From the NCBI GenBank assembly GCA_905372035.1, contig CAJPNN010000001.1, positions 3,741 to 67,740 on the forward strand: a stretch of DNA of 64,000 nt, written 5' to 3'. Below are positions 37,498 to 46,612 of the stretch, one piece after another; position 1 is the first letter of the stretch, and every line of letters begins with the position of its first letter. This DNA comes from Bacillota bacterium (GTDB lineage: Bacteria; Bacillota; Clostridia; Peptostreptococcales; Anaerovoracaceae). Position numbers and translations under genes: made by a program. The notes beneath the pieces were generated by a model that was given only the letters and a program-made list of their open reading frames with translations, was not told where the DNA came from and made no database searches.

Positions 37498-37533
37498 AAA
37501 AAAGAAAGCTTTAAAAAGAAGCTTTCTTTTTAT
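37498..37533. terminator. Bidirectional terminator between the binding lipoprotein gene and tRNA-Lys
   Basis: AAAGAAAGCTT at about 37501-37511 pairs with AAGCTTTCTTT at about 37519-37529, with an A run on the left and a T run on the right. It can end both the plus-strand lipoprotein transcript and the minus-strand tRNA transcript. Confidence 0.85.
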
Positions 37534-37534
37534 G

Positions 37535-37610
37535 TGGTACACCCTCGGAGGATCGAACTCCGGACACCCTGATTAAGAGTCAGGTGCTCTGCCAGCTGAG
37601 CTAAGGGTGC
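37535..37610 (-). tRNA. tRNA-Lys (CUU anticodon)
   Basis: On the minus strand a 76-base cloverleaf starts GCACCCTTAGCTCAG at 37610 and ends with an encoded CCA at 37535. The acceptor stem pairs GCACCCT with AGGGTGT. The anticodon arm is CCTGA-CTCTTAA-TCAGG with CTT at positions 34-36, reading AAG. The T arm shows GGTTCGA-type AGTTCGATCCT. A consensus-like promoter lies 29 bases upstream. Confidence 0.97.
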
Positions 37611-37638
37611 ATGTCCGACTGTACTTGACACGAGTATT

Positions 37639-37667
37639 AGTGTACTACTTTTGCATATGATTGTCAA
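37639..37667 (-). promoter_or_regulatory. Promoter of tRNA-Lys
   Basis: On the minus strand a perfect TTGACA (37667-37662) is followed after 17 bases by TACACT (37644-37639). The start would be near 37632, about 20 bases before the tRNA 5' end. Confidence 0.75.
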
Positions 37668-37775
37668 TAATTTTTTTTGTTTTTATTCTGATCTTTAATA
37701 TTATAAATCAATATAGGATATATCTTGATGAGCAATAATCAACTGAACTGTTAAAGCTTTGTTTTAAGTATTTTG

Positions 37776-37803
37776 AGGCACTTATATAAGAGTGCCTTTT
37801 TTT
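37776..37803 (+). terminator. Orphan intrinsic terminator or attenuator before phoH
   Basis: AGGCACT at 37776-37782 pairs with AGTGCCT at 37791-37797, followed by seven Ts. The nearest upstream plus-strand gene already has its own terminator, so this one ends either an unseen short transcript from about 37670-37775 or a phoH leader. I see no ORF or known RNA in that 37611-37874 stretch beyond the tRNA promoter. Confidence 0.65.
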
Positions 37804-37874
37804 GGTGCAAATCACTTTGAAATTTGCTATAATTATAAAAAGCAATTATTTGAAAGTCTGAAAGGATACGTTTG

Positions 37875-38849
37875 ATGACAGAAAATGAAAATGTGATAAA
37901 GCTTGCGGAAAAAGATGATCCGATAGGAATACTGGACAGTATAAGTGAGGGAATGTCATTTCTTGAGGAGATATATGATGTTGCAATTGTAAACAGAGAC
38001 AATGCTTTGATAGTTACAGGTAACGACAGCAACAAGGCTTTGATGCCGTTAAGAGAATTTATAGATCATGTCGATAAGGGCAACCGTTTAGACAGACAAA
38101 GCTTAGGATATATCGTTTCTCTTTCAGAAAAAGGAATATCATATACTAAAACCGATTTAAATAAAGAAATAATCTGTTTTTCAACGAAAGGTGTCCCGAT
38201 AAAACCTAAGACAAACGGGCAACTTGAATATATAAACAATATGAAGAAAAATGATATTTGTTTCGGTATAGGACCGGCAGGAACCGGAAAAACATATTTG
38301 GCGGTAGCATCGGCAGTTAAAGCATATAAAAACAAAGAGGTTGATAAAATAATATTGGCGAGGCCAGCAGTCGAGGCGGGAGAACGTTTGGGTTTCTTAC
38401 CGGGAGATTTAAACGAAAAGGTAGATCCGTATTTAAGACCTCTTTATGACGCACTTTATGACTTGCTTGGAAGAGAAAATACATTGAGGCTTAAGGAAAA
38501 AGAAATTATTGAGATAGTTCCTTTAGCATATATGAGAGGAAGAACTCTTGATAATTCATACATAATTCTTGATGAAGCTCAAAATACTACAAGAGAACAG
38601 ATGGTGATGTTTCTCACGAGACTGGGTTTCGGTTCAAAAGCCGTTATTACGGGAGATATAACACAGATAGATTTACCTAAAGGGAAAAAGTCGGGGCTTG
38701 TAGAGGCGGTAAAAGTGCTTAAAGGTGTTAAAGGAATAGGCTTTGATTTTCTTAAAGATAGGGATGTTGTAAGACATGAACTTGTAAAAAGAATAATAAA
38801 GGCATATGACAGTTATCGGAAAGATAATCCGGAAAAGGAGGACGACTGA
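37875..38849 (+). CDS. phoH: PhoH-family ATPase
   Basis: This 324-residue cytoplasmic P-loop ATPase belongs to the PhoH family (YqfL/PhoH-like of Firmicutes), encoded before ybeY in most Gram-positives and linked to RNA metabolism. Walker A is GPAGTGKTYLAVAS near residue 135, Walker B is NSYIILDEAQNTT near 235, and ARPAVEAGERLGFLPGDL near 157 is a family signature. The N-terminal 110 residues are the usual variable KH-like part. ATG at 37875 follows GAAAGGA at a suitable distance. Stop and the ybeY start are 1 base apart, so the two are probably co-translated. Confidence 0.95.
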   Translation: MTENENVIKLAEKDDPIGILDSISEGMSFLEEIYDVAIVNRDNALIVTGNDSNKALMPLREFIDHVDKGNRLDRQSLGYIVSLSEKGISYTKTDLNKEIICFSTKGVPIKPKTNGQLEYINNMKKNDICFGIGPAGTGKTYLAVASAVKAYKNKEVDKIILARPAVEAGERLGFLPGDLNEKVDPYLRPLYDALYDLLGRENTLRLKEKEIIEIVPLAYMRGRTLDNSYIILDEAQNTTREQMVMFLTRLGFGSKAVITGDITQIDLPKGKKSGLVEAVKVLKGVKGIGFDFLKDRDVVRHELVKRIIKAYDSYRKDNPEKEDD

Positions 38850-38850
38850 T

Positions 38851-39303
38851 ATGAAAATCATATTTTGTGATGAGCTTGCACCTAAGGAACCTATAATTGA
38901 GCACATGAAAAAGGCGGGAGAGTTGCTGGCTGTAAATGAAGGACTTGATCCTGACAGAATAGAGATAAGTCTGACTTTTGTGGGACGTGAAGAAATTCAG
39001 GAGTTAAATAAGATATATAGAGGTATCGATAAAATAACGGATGTTTTATCTTTTCCACAATATAACTCTTTGTTTGAAATACCTGAAGAGGGAACGGTCG
39101 CTCTCGGTGATGTGGTGATATGTCTTGAACAGGCGTTTATACAAGCTGATGAATATGGACATTCCAATGAACGAGAATTGGTGTATCTCTTTGTTCACAG
39201 TGTCTGTCATCTTATGGGGTATGACCATATGAACTCAGATGAAAAACTGCTTATGCGTGAAACGGAAGAGCTTATAATGAAAAAGATAGGATTGGAGAGA
39301 TGA
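38851..39303 (+). CDS. ybeY: Endoribonuclease YbeY (rRNA maturation)
   Basis: This 150-residue zinc endoribonuclease takes part in 16S rRNA 3'-end maturation and ribosome quality control. The three-His zinc motif is HSVCHLMGYDH near residue 115, and DKITDVLSFPQY near 59 is the other family mark. AAAGGAGG precedes the ATG at 38851. Its last four bases overlap the start of cdd (ATGA). In many relatives dgkA lies between ybeY and cdd; here that gene is absent. Confidence 0.97.
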   Translation: MKIIFCDELAPKEPIIEHMKKAGELLAVNEGLDPDRIEISLTFVGREEIQELNKIYRGIDKITDVLSFPQYNSLFEIPEEGTVALGDVVICLEQAFIQADEYGHSNERELVYLFVHSVCHLMGYDHMNSDEKLLMRETEELIMKKIGLER

Positions 39304-39698
39304 TTGAGGACAAAGAGTTATATGCGAAAGCTAAAAAAGCTGCTATAAATGCATATGCACCGTATTCCCATTTTAAGGTAGGTGCGGCATTGTTGTGTGA
39401 TTCGGGGAACATTTATACCGGAGTAAATATAGAAAATTCATCTTACGGAGCTACTATTTGTGCTGAGAGAAGTGCTTTAAGTGTCGCTGTCGGTGCGGGA
39501 GAAAAGAAATTCATAAAGATTGCAGTGGCTTCTTCTCAAGGAGAGGCATGGCCGTGTGGAATATGCAGGCAAGTTCTCTTGGAATTTTCAGATAAAAATA
39601 ATCCTATGAAAATTATTACGGGAACAGATGAAAACAGTTTGGAAATTTATGATATAGAAAAGCTTTTGTTTAAAGGATTTAGATTGGAGAAAAGATGA
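39300..39698 (+). CDS. cdd: Cytidine deaminase
   Basis: Cdd deaminates cytidine and deoxycytidine to uridine and deoxyuridine in pyrimidine salvage. The 132-residue protein is the tetrameric zinc type: GATICAERSALSVAVGAG near residue 50 holds the first Cys and catalytic Glu, and WPCGICRQVLLEF near 84 holds the other two Cys. It overlaps ybeY by 4 bases and era by 4 bases. Confidence 0.97.
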   Translation: MIEDKELYAKAKKAAINAYAPYSHFKVGAALLCDSGNIYTGVNIENSSYGATICAERSALSVAVGAGEKKFIKIAVASSQGEAWPCGICRQVLLEFSDKNNPMKIITGTDENSLEIYDIEKLLFKGFRLEKR

Positions 39699-40594
39699 AA
39701 ACGGGTTTTATTGGTATTGTGGGAAGACCTAATGTCGGAAAATCGACATTGATGAACAGTATTTTAGGAGAGAAAATTGCGATAACGACTGATAAACCGC
39801 AGACTACAAGAAACAGTATACGTGGGATATATACCAGAGAAAACGGACAGGAGAACGATTGTCAAATGATTTTTATAGATACTCCGGGTATTCATAAACC
39901 TAAGAATAAGCTGGGAAGTTATATGACGGAAATAGCTGTGGGTACGCTTAAAGAGGTTGACGTAATATTATTTTTGGTAGACTCACCTGCCGATAAAGGG
40001 CCGGGAGATGCCTATATTGTTGATATGCTGAAAAATATCAATACACCTAAAATTCTTGTAATAAATAAGATAGATTACCTGCCGCCGGATGTATATGAGG
40101 GCATATATAAAAATTATGAAGATATGGATGTGTTTGATAAAATACTGGGAACATCAGCGTTAAAGGGGCAGAATATCGAGGTTTTACTTGATGAAATCTT
40201 GAAGTTTTTGCAGGAAGGACCCATGTATTTTCCTAAGGATATGGTCACCGATCATCCGGAGAGATTTATAGCGAGTGAAATAATAAGAGAAAAACTGTTG
40301 ATGTATTTAAACGATGAAGTTCCGCACGGCGTTGCGATTGAGATTGAAAGCTACAATGAAAAGAAAAATATAACCGAGATATCGGCGGTAATTTATTGTG
40401 AAAAAAAATCACACAAAGGGATAATAATAGGGAAAGACGGCAAAAAACTTAAAGGTGTAGGTAAGAGCGCAAGGATGGAGATTGAAGCGCTGCTAGGAAC
40501 AAAGGTATTCTTGGAACTTTGGGTAAAAGTTAAAGAAAACTGGAGAGACAGCAATTTTTTCCTGAATAATTTCGGCTATAAGAAGGACGGTTGA
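39695..40594 (+). CDS. era: GTPase Era
   Basis: Era is an essential GTPase that binds 16S rRNA and aids assembly of the 30S subunit. The 299-residue protein has G1 GRPNVGKSTLMN, G3 DTPGIHKP near residue 63, G4 NKID near 124 and G5 SALKG. The C-terminal KH domain (about 200-290) includes GIIIGKDGKKLKGVGK. It overlaps cdd by 4 bases and recO follows after 1 base, the classical ybeY-cdd-era-recO order. Confidence 0.98.
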   Translation: MKTGFIGIVGRPNVGKSTLMNSILGEKIAITTDKPQTTRNSIRGIYTRENGQENDCQMIFIDTPGIHKPKNKLGSYMTEIAVGTLKEVDVILFLVDSPADKGPGDAYIVDMLKNINTPKILVINKIDYLPPDVYEGIYKNYEDMDVFDKILGTSALKGQNIEVLLDEILKFLQEGPMYFPKDMVTDHPERFIASEIIREKLLMYLNDEVPHGVAIEIESYNEKKNITEISAVIYCEKKSHKGIIIGKDGKKLKGVGKSARMEIEALLGTKVFLELWVKVKENWRDSNFFLNNFGYKKDG

Positions 40595-40595
40595 T

Positions 40596-41354
40596 ATGAT
40601 AGTTGAGACTGAAGGTATAGTTCTTAGAAAAACTGAGATGTATAACAACGTGAGGATGGTTACGTTGTTGACAAAAAAATATGGAAAAATCTCATGCGCA
40701 ACCACATTACCGGAAAAGGGAAGAAAGAAAGGTTCTTTTGCGGTACAGCCGTTCAGTTACGGAATATATAATATTTTTAAAAGCAGAAGGAGCATTTATT
40801 TAAACAGTTTCGAACCTAAAAAGAGTTTTTTTAAAATAGGAGAGGATATAGAAAAATATGCTTGTGGAGCTTATGCTTTGGAATTTACCGATAAACTTAC
40901 TCCTGAAGAGGAGCCTGTGCCCGAAATTTTCAATCTGCTTATCGATTACATGAGTATTCTTGATGTTCGCAGTTCAAATTTTAAATCACTACTCTTGGCA
41001 TATCTGATCAAACTTATTCAAAAAGATGGTATAGCTCCTGAACTTAAGTATTGTGTGAGCTGTGAGAAAAATACCGAAAAAATGTATTTTTCAGTTGAAG
41101 AGGGCGGGCTTTTATGTGAAGCTTGTAAAAAAACAATTATTGAACCGGATACATTGATTTATGTTGCAAACTTTGGTATTATAGATGTTGTAAAATACAT
41201 ATTGAACAACCCTTTGCATATGATGGCGAAGGTAGCGGTTGATACCGAAATAGAAGAAAATATCTTTAAAGTTCTGAAGCATTATTGTTCGTATCATTTA
41301 GGTATTGATAAAATAAAGAGTGAGGAGATTATGTCAAACAACTCACCTTTTTAA
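40596..41354 (+). CDS. recO: DNA repair protein RecO
   Basis: RecO mediates loading of RecA on SSB-coated single-stranded DNA in the RecFOR pathway. This 252-residue protein begins with the OB-fold domain (VETEGIVLRKTEMYNN) and has a C-terminal helical domain. A four-Cys zinc motif is present at about residues 151-178 (CVSCEKN then LLCEACKK). It follows era by one base and shares its operon. Confidence 0.94.
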   Translation: MIVETEGIVLRKTEMYNNVRMVTLLTKKYGKISCATTLPEKGRKKGSFAVQPFSYGIYNIFKSRRSIYLNSFEPKKSFFKIGEDIEKYACGAYALEFTDKLTPEEEPVPEIFNLLIDYMSILDVRSSNFKSLLLAYLIKLIQKDGIAPELKYCVSCEKNTEKMYFSVEEGGLLCEACKKTIIEPDTLIYVANFGIIDVVKYILNNPLHMMAKVAVDTEIEENIFKVLKHYCSYHLGIDKIKSEEIMSNNSPF

Positions 41355-41388
41355 AAATTGTGATAAATATCATGAGGAGGAATATACA

Positions 41389-42027
41389 ATGGAGATTACA
41401 TTGGAAAAGATTGAACTTGTGAAAGACAGAACCGGAGTGAGCTATAAAGAGGCGAAAGAAGCTCTGGAGAAAGTTGAGGGAAGTGTGGTGGATGCCATAA
41501 TTTTGATAGAAGAAGGTTTTGAGTCGGATCAGGACGACGGCGGTAACAACCGGTCAAAAGTCACAATGGATAAGATAAAAGCGGCGGTTAAAAGCGGCAA
41601 TGTTTCAAAGATTCTTATAAAGAAAAACGGAGAAACTTTGCTTAATCTTCCGGTTAATGTGGGGATTGTAGGCACTATTTTAGCTCCTTGGGCAGCTATC
41701 GCAGGTGTTATTGCTGCTTTCGGAACAAAGTGCGTTATTGAAGTTGTTAAGACAAGCGGAGAAATAATAGATGTCAGTGAGAGAGCTAATGACACTATAG
41801 GCGGAGTCATGGAAAAAGGTGTGGTGATAGCCGATGAAGTAAAGGAAAAGGGCTGTGATGTTATAAACAACGTGGTTGACAAGGCACAGGATGCATTTTC
41901 CAAGACAAGGAAAACTCAAAATTTCGAACAGGAAGAAGATGAAGAAACCGGATTTAATGAATTTGCCGGTGATAAATTTACGGATGCTGACGATGATGAA
42001 AAAAATGACGGTTCGGAAGAAAAATAA
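41389..42027 (+). CDS. UBA-like plus DUF4342 protein
   Basis: The 212-residue protein starts with a UBA/TS-N-like three-helix segment (VKDRTGVSYKEAKEALEKVE), as in EF-Ts and NAC proteins. It continues with a DUF4342 domain (KAAVKSGNVSKILIKKNGE, then LNLPVNVGIVGTILAPWAAI near 85), which contains a hydrophobic, Ala-rich segment that could enter the membrane. The C-terminal 60 residues are acidic (EEDEETGFNEF). ATG at 41389 has GAGGAGG 7 bases upstream, preferred over an earlier in-frame start. Function is unknown; it sits between recO and glyQS and probably shares their transcript. Confidence 0.82.
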   Translation: MEITLEKIELVKDRTGVSYKEAKEALEKVEGSVVDAIILIEEGFESDQDDGGNNRSKVTMDKIKAAVKSGNVSKILIKKNGETLLNLPVNVGIVGTILAPWAAIAGVIAAFGTKCVIEVVKTSGEIIDVSERANDTIGGVMEKGVVIADEVKEKGCDVINNVVDKAQDAFSKTRKTQNFEQEEDEETGFNEFAGDKFTDADDDEKNDGSEEK

Positions 42028-42064
42028 ATAAAAAACAACTAATATGAAAGGGTAATTTAACAAT

Positions 42065-43468
42065 ATGACTAAACATATAGCTATGGATAAGATAGTGGCT
42101 TTGGCAAAATCAAGAGGATTTGTTTATCCGGGTTCAGAAATTTATGGAGGTCTTGCAAACACTTGGGATTACGGTCCGGTGGGTGTGGAACTCAAGAATA
42201 ATGTTAAAAAGGCATGGTGGAAAAAATTTGTCCAGGAATCTCCATATAATGTGGGACTTGATGCCGCAATACTTATGAATCCAAAAGCATGGGTAGCTTC
42301 CGGGCATGCTGGAGGTTTTGCAGATCCCCTTATAGATTGTAAGTGCTGCAAATCACGTTTCAGAGCTGATAATTTGATAGAGGATTATATAAAAGAAAAA
42401 GACGGTGTGAAAGCTGCGGTTGACGGTTGGAGCAATGAAAAGCTTGAACAATACATAAAGGATGAGAATATAGTTTGTCCCGATTGCGGGAAGTCGGACT
42501 TTACATCCATAAGACAATTTAATCTTATGTTTAAAACCTTTCAGGGAGTTACGGAAGATTCCAAGTCGGAAATATATTTAAGGCCTGAAACGGCGCAGGG
42601 CATATTTGTAAATTTTAAAAATGTGGCAAGAACTTCAAGGAAAAAGATACCTTTCGGAATTGCACAGGTAGGAAAATCTTTCAGAAACGAAATAACACCG
42701 GGAAACTTTACTTTCAGAACGAGGGAATTTGAACAGATGGAGTTGGAGTTTTTCTGTAAGCCCGGCACGGATATGGAATGGTTTGTATATTGGAAAGATT
42801 ATTGTGTGAGTTGGCTTAAAACTTTAGGAATAAGGTCGGAGCATATACGGATGAGAGATCATGCGAAGGAAGAACTTTGCCATTATAGTAATGCGACTAC
42901 AGATATAGAATATTTATTCCCGTTCGGTTGGGGAGAACTGTGGGGTATAGCCGACAGAACGGATTTTGACTTAAAGCAGCATATTGAATATTCAGGAGAA
43001 GAGATGAGCTATCAGGATCCTGAAACCAATGAGAAATATGTTCCCTATTGTATTGAACCTTCATTGGGAGCGGACAGAGTTACACTCGCTTTCCTTTGTG
43101 ATGCCTATGATGAAGAAGTTTTGACCGATTCAAACGGGAAAGAAGATACCAGAACAGTTCTGAGATTTCATCCTGCAATAGCACCGTATAAGGCTGCAGT
43201 GCTTCCGCTGACGAAGAAGCTTTCAGAGCGGGCACTTGAGATTTATGACGAATTATCGAAATTTTTTATGGTTGATTACGATGCGGCCGGGAGCATAGGA
43301 AAGAGATATAGACGTGAAGATGAGATAGGTACTCCTTATTGCGTAACGGTAGATTTCGATACTTTGGAAGACAATACGGTTACAATAAGAGACAGGGACA
43401 GTATGGAACAGGTTAGAATCCCTGTTGAAGAAGTAAAAGAGTATATAGACAATAAAATAAAATTTTAG
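42065..43468 (+). CDS. glyQS: Glycyl-tRNA synthetase, homodimeric class II type
   Basis: This 467-residue enzyme charges tRNA-Gly. It is the eukaryote/archaea-like alpha2 form rather than the alpha2-beta2 form. It has the N-terminal block [20 protein letters not shown], a zinc-type CKCCKSRF then CPDCGKSDF region near 95-140, motif 2 ([19 protein letters not shown] near 208), motif 3 ([12 protein letters not shown] near 333) and the anticodon-binding domain from about 370. No T-box leader fits the 37-base upstream gap, so its transcription probably depends on the upstream genes. Confidence 0.97.
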   Translation: MTKHIAMDKIVALAKSRGFVYPGSEIYGGLANTWDYGPVGVELKNNVKKAWWKKFVQESPYNVGLDAAILMNPKAWVASGHAGGFADPLIDCKCCKSRFRADNLIEDYIKEKDGVKAAVDGWSNEKLEQYIKDENIVCPDCGKSDFTSIRQFNLMFKTFQGVTEDSKSEIYLRPETAQGIFVNFKNVARTSRKKIPFGIAQVGKSFRNEITPGNFTFRTREFEQMELEFFCKPGTDMEWFVYWKDYCVSWLKTLGIRSEHIRMRDHAKEELCHYSNATTDIEYLFPFGWGELWGIADRTDFDLKQHIEYSGEEMSYQDPETNEKYVPYCIEPSLGADRVTLAFLCDAYDEEVLTDSNGKEDTRTVLRFHPAIAPYKAAVLPLTKKLSERALEIYDELSKFFMVDYDAAGSIGKRYRREDEIGTPYCVTVDFDTLEDNTVTIRDRDSMEQVRIPVEEVKEYIDNKIKF

Positions 43469-43479
43469 TTTGCAGGCGT

Positions 43480-43510
43480 ACGACAGGGTATATTCCTGTC
43501 GTTTGCTTTA
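43480..43510 (+). terminator. Weak terminator hairpin after glyQS
   Basis: ACGACAGG at 43480-43487 pairs with CCTGTCGT at 43495-43502, followed by an interrupted T stretch (TTGCTTT). It could partly end transcription or stabilise the glyQS mRNA before ppdK. Confidence 0.45.
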
Positions 43511-43542
43511 CATAAGAAAAGTATACATTAGGAGGTAGTAGA

Positions 43543-46176
43543 ATGAACGGAAAATTTGTTTATCTTTTCAGTGAAGGTAACGGAAGTATGAGAGAGCTGC
43601 TCGGAGGTAAGGGGGCAAACCTGGCGGAAATGACAAACTTGGGAATGCCGGTGCCTCAGGGATTTACTATTACTACAGAGGCTTGTACACAGTATTATGA
43701 AGATAATCAGACTATAAATGACGATATTATGGCGGAAATTTTAAAGAATATAAAAGAGCTTGAAACGATTTCAGGTAAGAAGTTCGGGGATAAAGAAAAT
43801 CCGCTTTTGGTATCGGTAAGATCCGGAGCAAGAGCATCAATGCCGGGAATGATGGATACGATTTTGAACTTGGGCCTTAATGATGAAGTTGTTGAAAGTT
43901 TTGCAAAAAAGACAGGAAATCCGAGATTCGCTTATGATTCATATAGACGTTTCATACAGATGTATTCCGATGTCGTGATGGAAGTCGGAAAATCATATTT
44001 TGAAAAACTTATAGATCAGATGAAAGAAAAAAAAGGAGTCAAGCTTGACACGGAGCTTGACGCTTCAGATTTGAAAGAGCTTGCAAGGCTTTTCAAAAAA
44101 GAATATAAAGACAAGGTGGGAGAAGATTTTCCGTCAGATCCGGTTGCGCAGCTGACAGGAGCGATAAAAGCGGTATTTCGTTCATGGGACAACCCTCGTG
44201 CAATATACTACAGAAGAATGAACGATATTCCGTCTTCATGGGGGACAGCTGTAAATGTTCAATCCATGGTATTCGGAAATATGGGTGATACATCGGGAAC
44301 AGGTGTCGCTTTCTCAAGAAATCCGTCGACAGGAGAAGCGAAGCTTTACGGTGAATTTCTGATGAATGCACAGGGAGAAGACGTCGTTGCGGGCGTAAGA
44401 ACTCCTAAAACTATAGATCATTTAAAAGAGATAAATCCTAAAGTATATCAGGAATTTCACGATATAGTTTACAAGCTCGAAAATCACTACAGAGATATGC
44501 AGGATATGGAATTTACTATAGAGGAAGGCAAACTCTATATGTTGCAGACAAGAAACGGAAAGAGAACTGCAAAAGCTGCACTTAAGATTGCATGCGATCT
44601 TGTTGACGAGGGAATGATTTCAGAAAAAGAAGCTGTAAGTATGATAGATCCCAAACAGCTTGATGCACTTTTGCATCCTCAATTCGATCAGGATGCTCTG
44701 AAAAAAGCCGAGCCTATAGGGACCGCACTTCCTGCATCTCCGGGAGCTGCATGCGGACAGGTTGTATTTACAGCCGAAGCTGCTACCGACCTGGCAAAAA
44801 ACAAAGGCGCCAAGGTGGTGCTTGTTAGACTTGAAACATCACCGGAAGATATTGAAGGTATGAACTATGCACAAGGTATATTGACAGTAAGAGGCGGAAT
44901 GACTTCACATGCGGCCGTTGTTGCCAGAGGTATGGGAACATGTTGTGTTTCGGGATGTGGAGATATAAATATAGATGAGGATGCGAAGGTGTTTACTCTT
45001 GGAGGAAAGGAATTTCATGAGGGAGATTATATTTCTTTAGACGGTTCAACAGGAAATATATATGGTGAGGCTGTAAAGACGGTAGATGCTTCAATATCGG
45101 GAGATTTTGAAAGAATAATGTCCTGGGCTGATAAATATAGAGTACTTAAAGTCAGAACCAATGCGGACACACCTAAGGATGCAAAACAGGCGAGAAGTTT
45201 CGGAGCGGAAGGTATAGGTCTTTGCAGGACGGAGCATATGTTCTTTGACGGCAGCAGAATTGCAGCTATGAGAGAAATGATCGTATCAAGTACAGTCGAG
45301 CAAAGAAAAGCGGCACTGAATAAACTTCTTCCTATGCAGAGGAGCGATTTTGAGGGTATATATGAGGCTATGGACGGATTTCCCGTTACTATACGTTTCT
45401 TAGATCCGCCTCTTCATGAGTTCTTACCTAAAGAAGAGGATGAGATTGTGGCACTGTCTAAAGAAATGAAGATGCAGGTTTCGGAACTTAAAGCTATAAT
45501 TGCGGGCTTGCATGAATTCAATCCTATGATGGGGCATAGAGGATGCAGACTTGCGGTTTCTTATCCTGAAATTGCCGAGATGCAGACGAGAGCGGTTATA
45601 GAAGCAGCTATCAATATTCAGAAAAAACATCCTGAGTGGGATATGATTCCTGAAATCATGATTCCGCTTGTGGGAGAAGTGAAAGAACTTGCATATGTTA
45701 AAAATATTGTTACAGGCACTGCCGATGCCATAATTGCGGAATCGGGACTCAATATGGAATATAAAGTCGGAACAATGATAGAAATACCGAGAGCGGCACT
45801 TACTGCGGACGAAATTGCCAGAGAAGCTGAATTCTTCTCGTTCGGAACCAATGATTTAACTCAGATGACATTCGGATTCAGCAGAGATGATGCGGGAGCG
45901 TTTTTGGGAGCATACTATGAAAAGAAAATTTATGAGAGTGATCCGTTTGCAAGGCTTGATCAAAAGGGTGTAGGCAAACTTGTTAAGATGGCTGTGGAGT
46001 TGGGCAAAAAGACAAGGTCCGATATCAAGTTGGGGATATGCGGAGAGCATGGCGGCGATCCGTCTTCCGTTGAATTTTGCAATGATGTAGGACTTAACTA
46101 TGTTTCCTGTTCGCCGTTCAGAGTGCCTATTGCAAGGCTTGCAGCAGCACAGGCGGCAATAAGCGAGGCACGTTAA
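43543..46176 (+). CDS. ppdK: Pyruvate, phosphate dikinase
   Basis: PPDK interconverts pyruvate, ATP and phosphate with phosphoenolpyruvate, AMP and pyrophosphate; in fermenters it serves glycolysis or gluconeogenesis with PPi. The 877-residue protein has the ATP-grasp part (LGGKGANLAEMTNLGMPVPQ, RSGARASMPGMMDTILNLG), the phospho-His domain with GGMTSHAAVVARGMG near residue 452, and the PEP/pyruvate TIM barrel (IGLCRTEHMFF near 560; GHRGCRLAVSYPEI; SFGTNDLTQMTFGFSRDD near 766; GICGEHGGDPSS). AGGAGG precedes the ATG. The last residues (SEAR) are encoded beyond an 18-bp repeat whose second copy lies at 47917 and would give a different ending (KRV). Confidence 0.98.
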   Translation: MNGKFVYLFSEGNGSMRELLGGKGANLAEMTNLGMPVPQGFTITTEACTQYYEDNQTINDDIMAEILKNIKELETISGKKFGDKENPLLVSVRSGARASMPGMMDTILNLGLNDEVVESFAKKTGNPRFAYDSYRRFIQMYSDVVMEVGKSYFEKLIDQMKEKKGVKLDTELDASDLKELARLFKKEYKDKVGEDFPSDPVAQLTGAIKAVFRSWDNPRAIYYRRMNDIPSSWGTAVNVQSMVFGNMGDTSGTGVAFSRNPSTGEAKLYGEFLMNAQGEDVVAGVRTPKTIDHLKEINPKVYQEFHDIVYKLENHYRDMQDMEFTIEEGKLYMLQTRNGKRTAKAALKIACDLVDEGMISEKEAVSMIDPKQLDALLHPQFDQDALKKAEPIGTALPASPGAACGQVVFTAEAATDLAKNKGAKVVLVRLETSPEDIEGMNYAQGILTVRGGMTSHAAVVARGMGTCCVSGCGDINIDEDAKVFTLGGKEFHEGDYISLDGSTGNIYGEAVKTVDASISGDFERIMSWADKYRVLKVRTNADTPKDAKQARSFGAEGIGLCRTEHMFFDGSRIAAMREMIVSSTVEQRKAALNKLLPMQRSDFEGIYEAMDGFPVTIRFLDPPLHEFLPKEEDEIVALSKEMKMQVSELKAIIAGLHEFNPMMGHRGCRLAVSYPEIAEMQTRAVIEAAINIQKKHPEWDMIPEIMIPLVGEVKELAYVKNIVTGTADAIIAESGLNMEYKVGTMIEIPRAALTADEIAREAEFFSFGTNDLTQMTFGFSRDDAGAFLGAYYEKKIYESDPFARLDQKGVGKLVKMAVELGKKTRSDIKLGICGEHGGDPSSVEFCNDVGLNYVSCSPFRVPIARLAAAQAAISEAR
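46145..46162 (+). repeat. Left direct repeat at the 3' end of ppdK
   Basis: The 18 bases CAGCACAGGCGGCAATAA at this position are repeated exactly at 47917-47934. Here they encode part of AAAQAAI near the PPDK C-terminus. The pair brackets the 1.8-kb accessory segment and looks like an attachment site or target duplication. Confidence 0.8.
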
Positions 46177-46211
46177 TTGAGCCAACATGTTTTTTAAGAA
46201 CTTTTTATAGC

Positions 46212-46244
46212 ACAGGGTGTCTACAAAGACACTCTGTATTTTTT
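46212..46244 (+). terminator. Strong terminator after ppdK
   Basis: ACAGGGTGTCT at 46212-46222 pairs over 11 positions with AGACACTCTGT at 46227-46237 around an ACAA loop, followed by a T run at 46239-46244. Confidence 0.9.
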
Positions 46245-46348
46245 CGCACAAAATAAAATTTCTACCAGGCTGTTGGTAAGAATATAGAATAGATGGAGGA
46301 TAAGGAAAACTGAATGACTGGATAAAGCGAGCTATAGGCTACTGTTTT

Positions 46349-46495
46349 GCATGTGGGTGTAGGACGAGGGGATTATTTTATTTGCATATTTGTTTGAGTT
46401 GAAGTATAATATCATTGTAAATGTTGTTAGGCATAATTAGTTTAAATTGAAAACAATGTATCTGTTTATTTACTGGTATTTATGCAAGTGGGTGT
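46349..46495 (+). repeat. Imperfect direct repeats in the accessory segment leader
   Basis: GCATGTGGGTGT at 46349-46360 and GCAAGTGGGTGT at 46484-46495 are near-identical; both are preceded by TACTG and T-rich bases and followed by AG. They are 135 bases apart and flank the promoter at 46382-46410. In the 46177-46612 gap I otherwise see only the ppdK terminator and this promoter. Confidence 0.4.
46382..46410 (+). promoter_or_regulatory. Promoter of the accessory RNase III gene
   Basis: TTGCAT at 46382-46387 and a perfect TATAAT at 46405-46410 are 17 bases apart. The transcript would have a leader of nearly 200 bases before the gene at 46613. Confidence 0.6.
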
Positions 46496-46612
46496 TAGTA
46501 AATATTGGGAAGCAAAGAATTTAATTTAATCTCATTAGGTCTGTCAGTCTTTTTCGTATAGAAAAATGTCAGGCTATTATTATGCCTTCTTTTAGGAAAA
46601 GGAGGGATCTGA

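Noticed and set aside
42028..42064. T-box leader before glyQS (and at 58089-58180 before valS)
   Set aside because: The gaps are only 37 and 92 bases and contain no T-box sequence or terminator; both genes seem to depend on other promoters.
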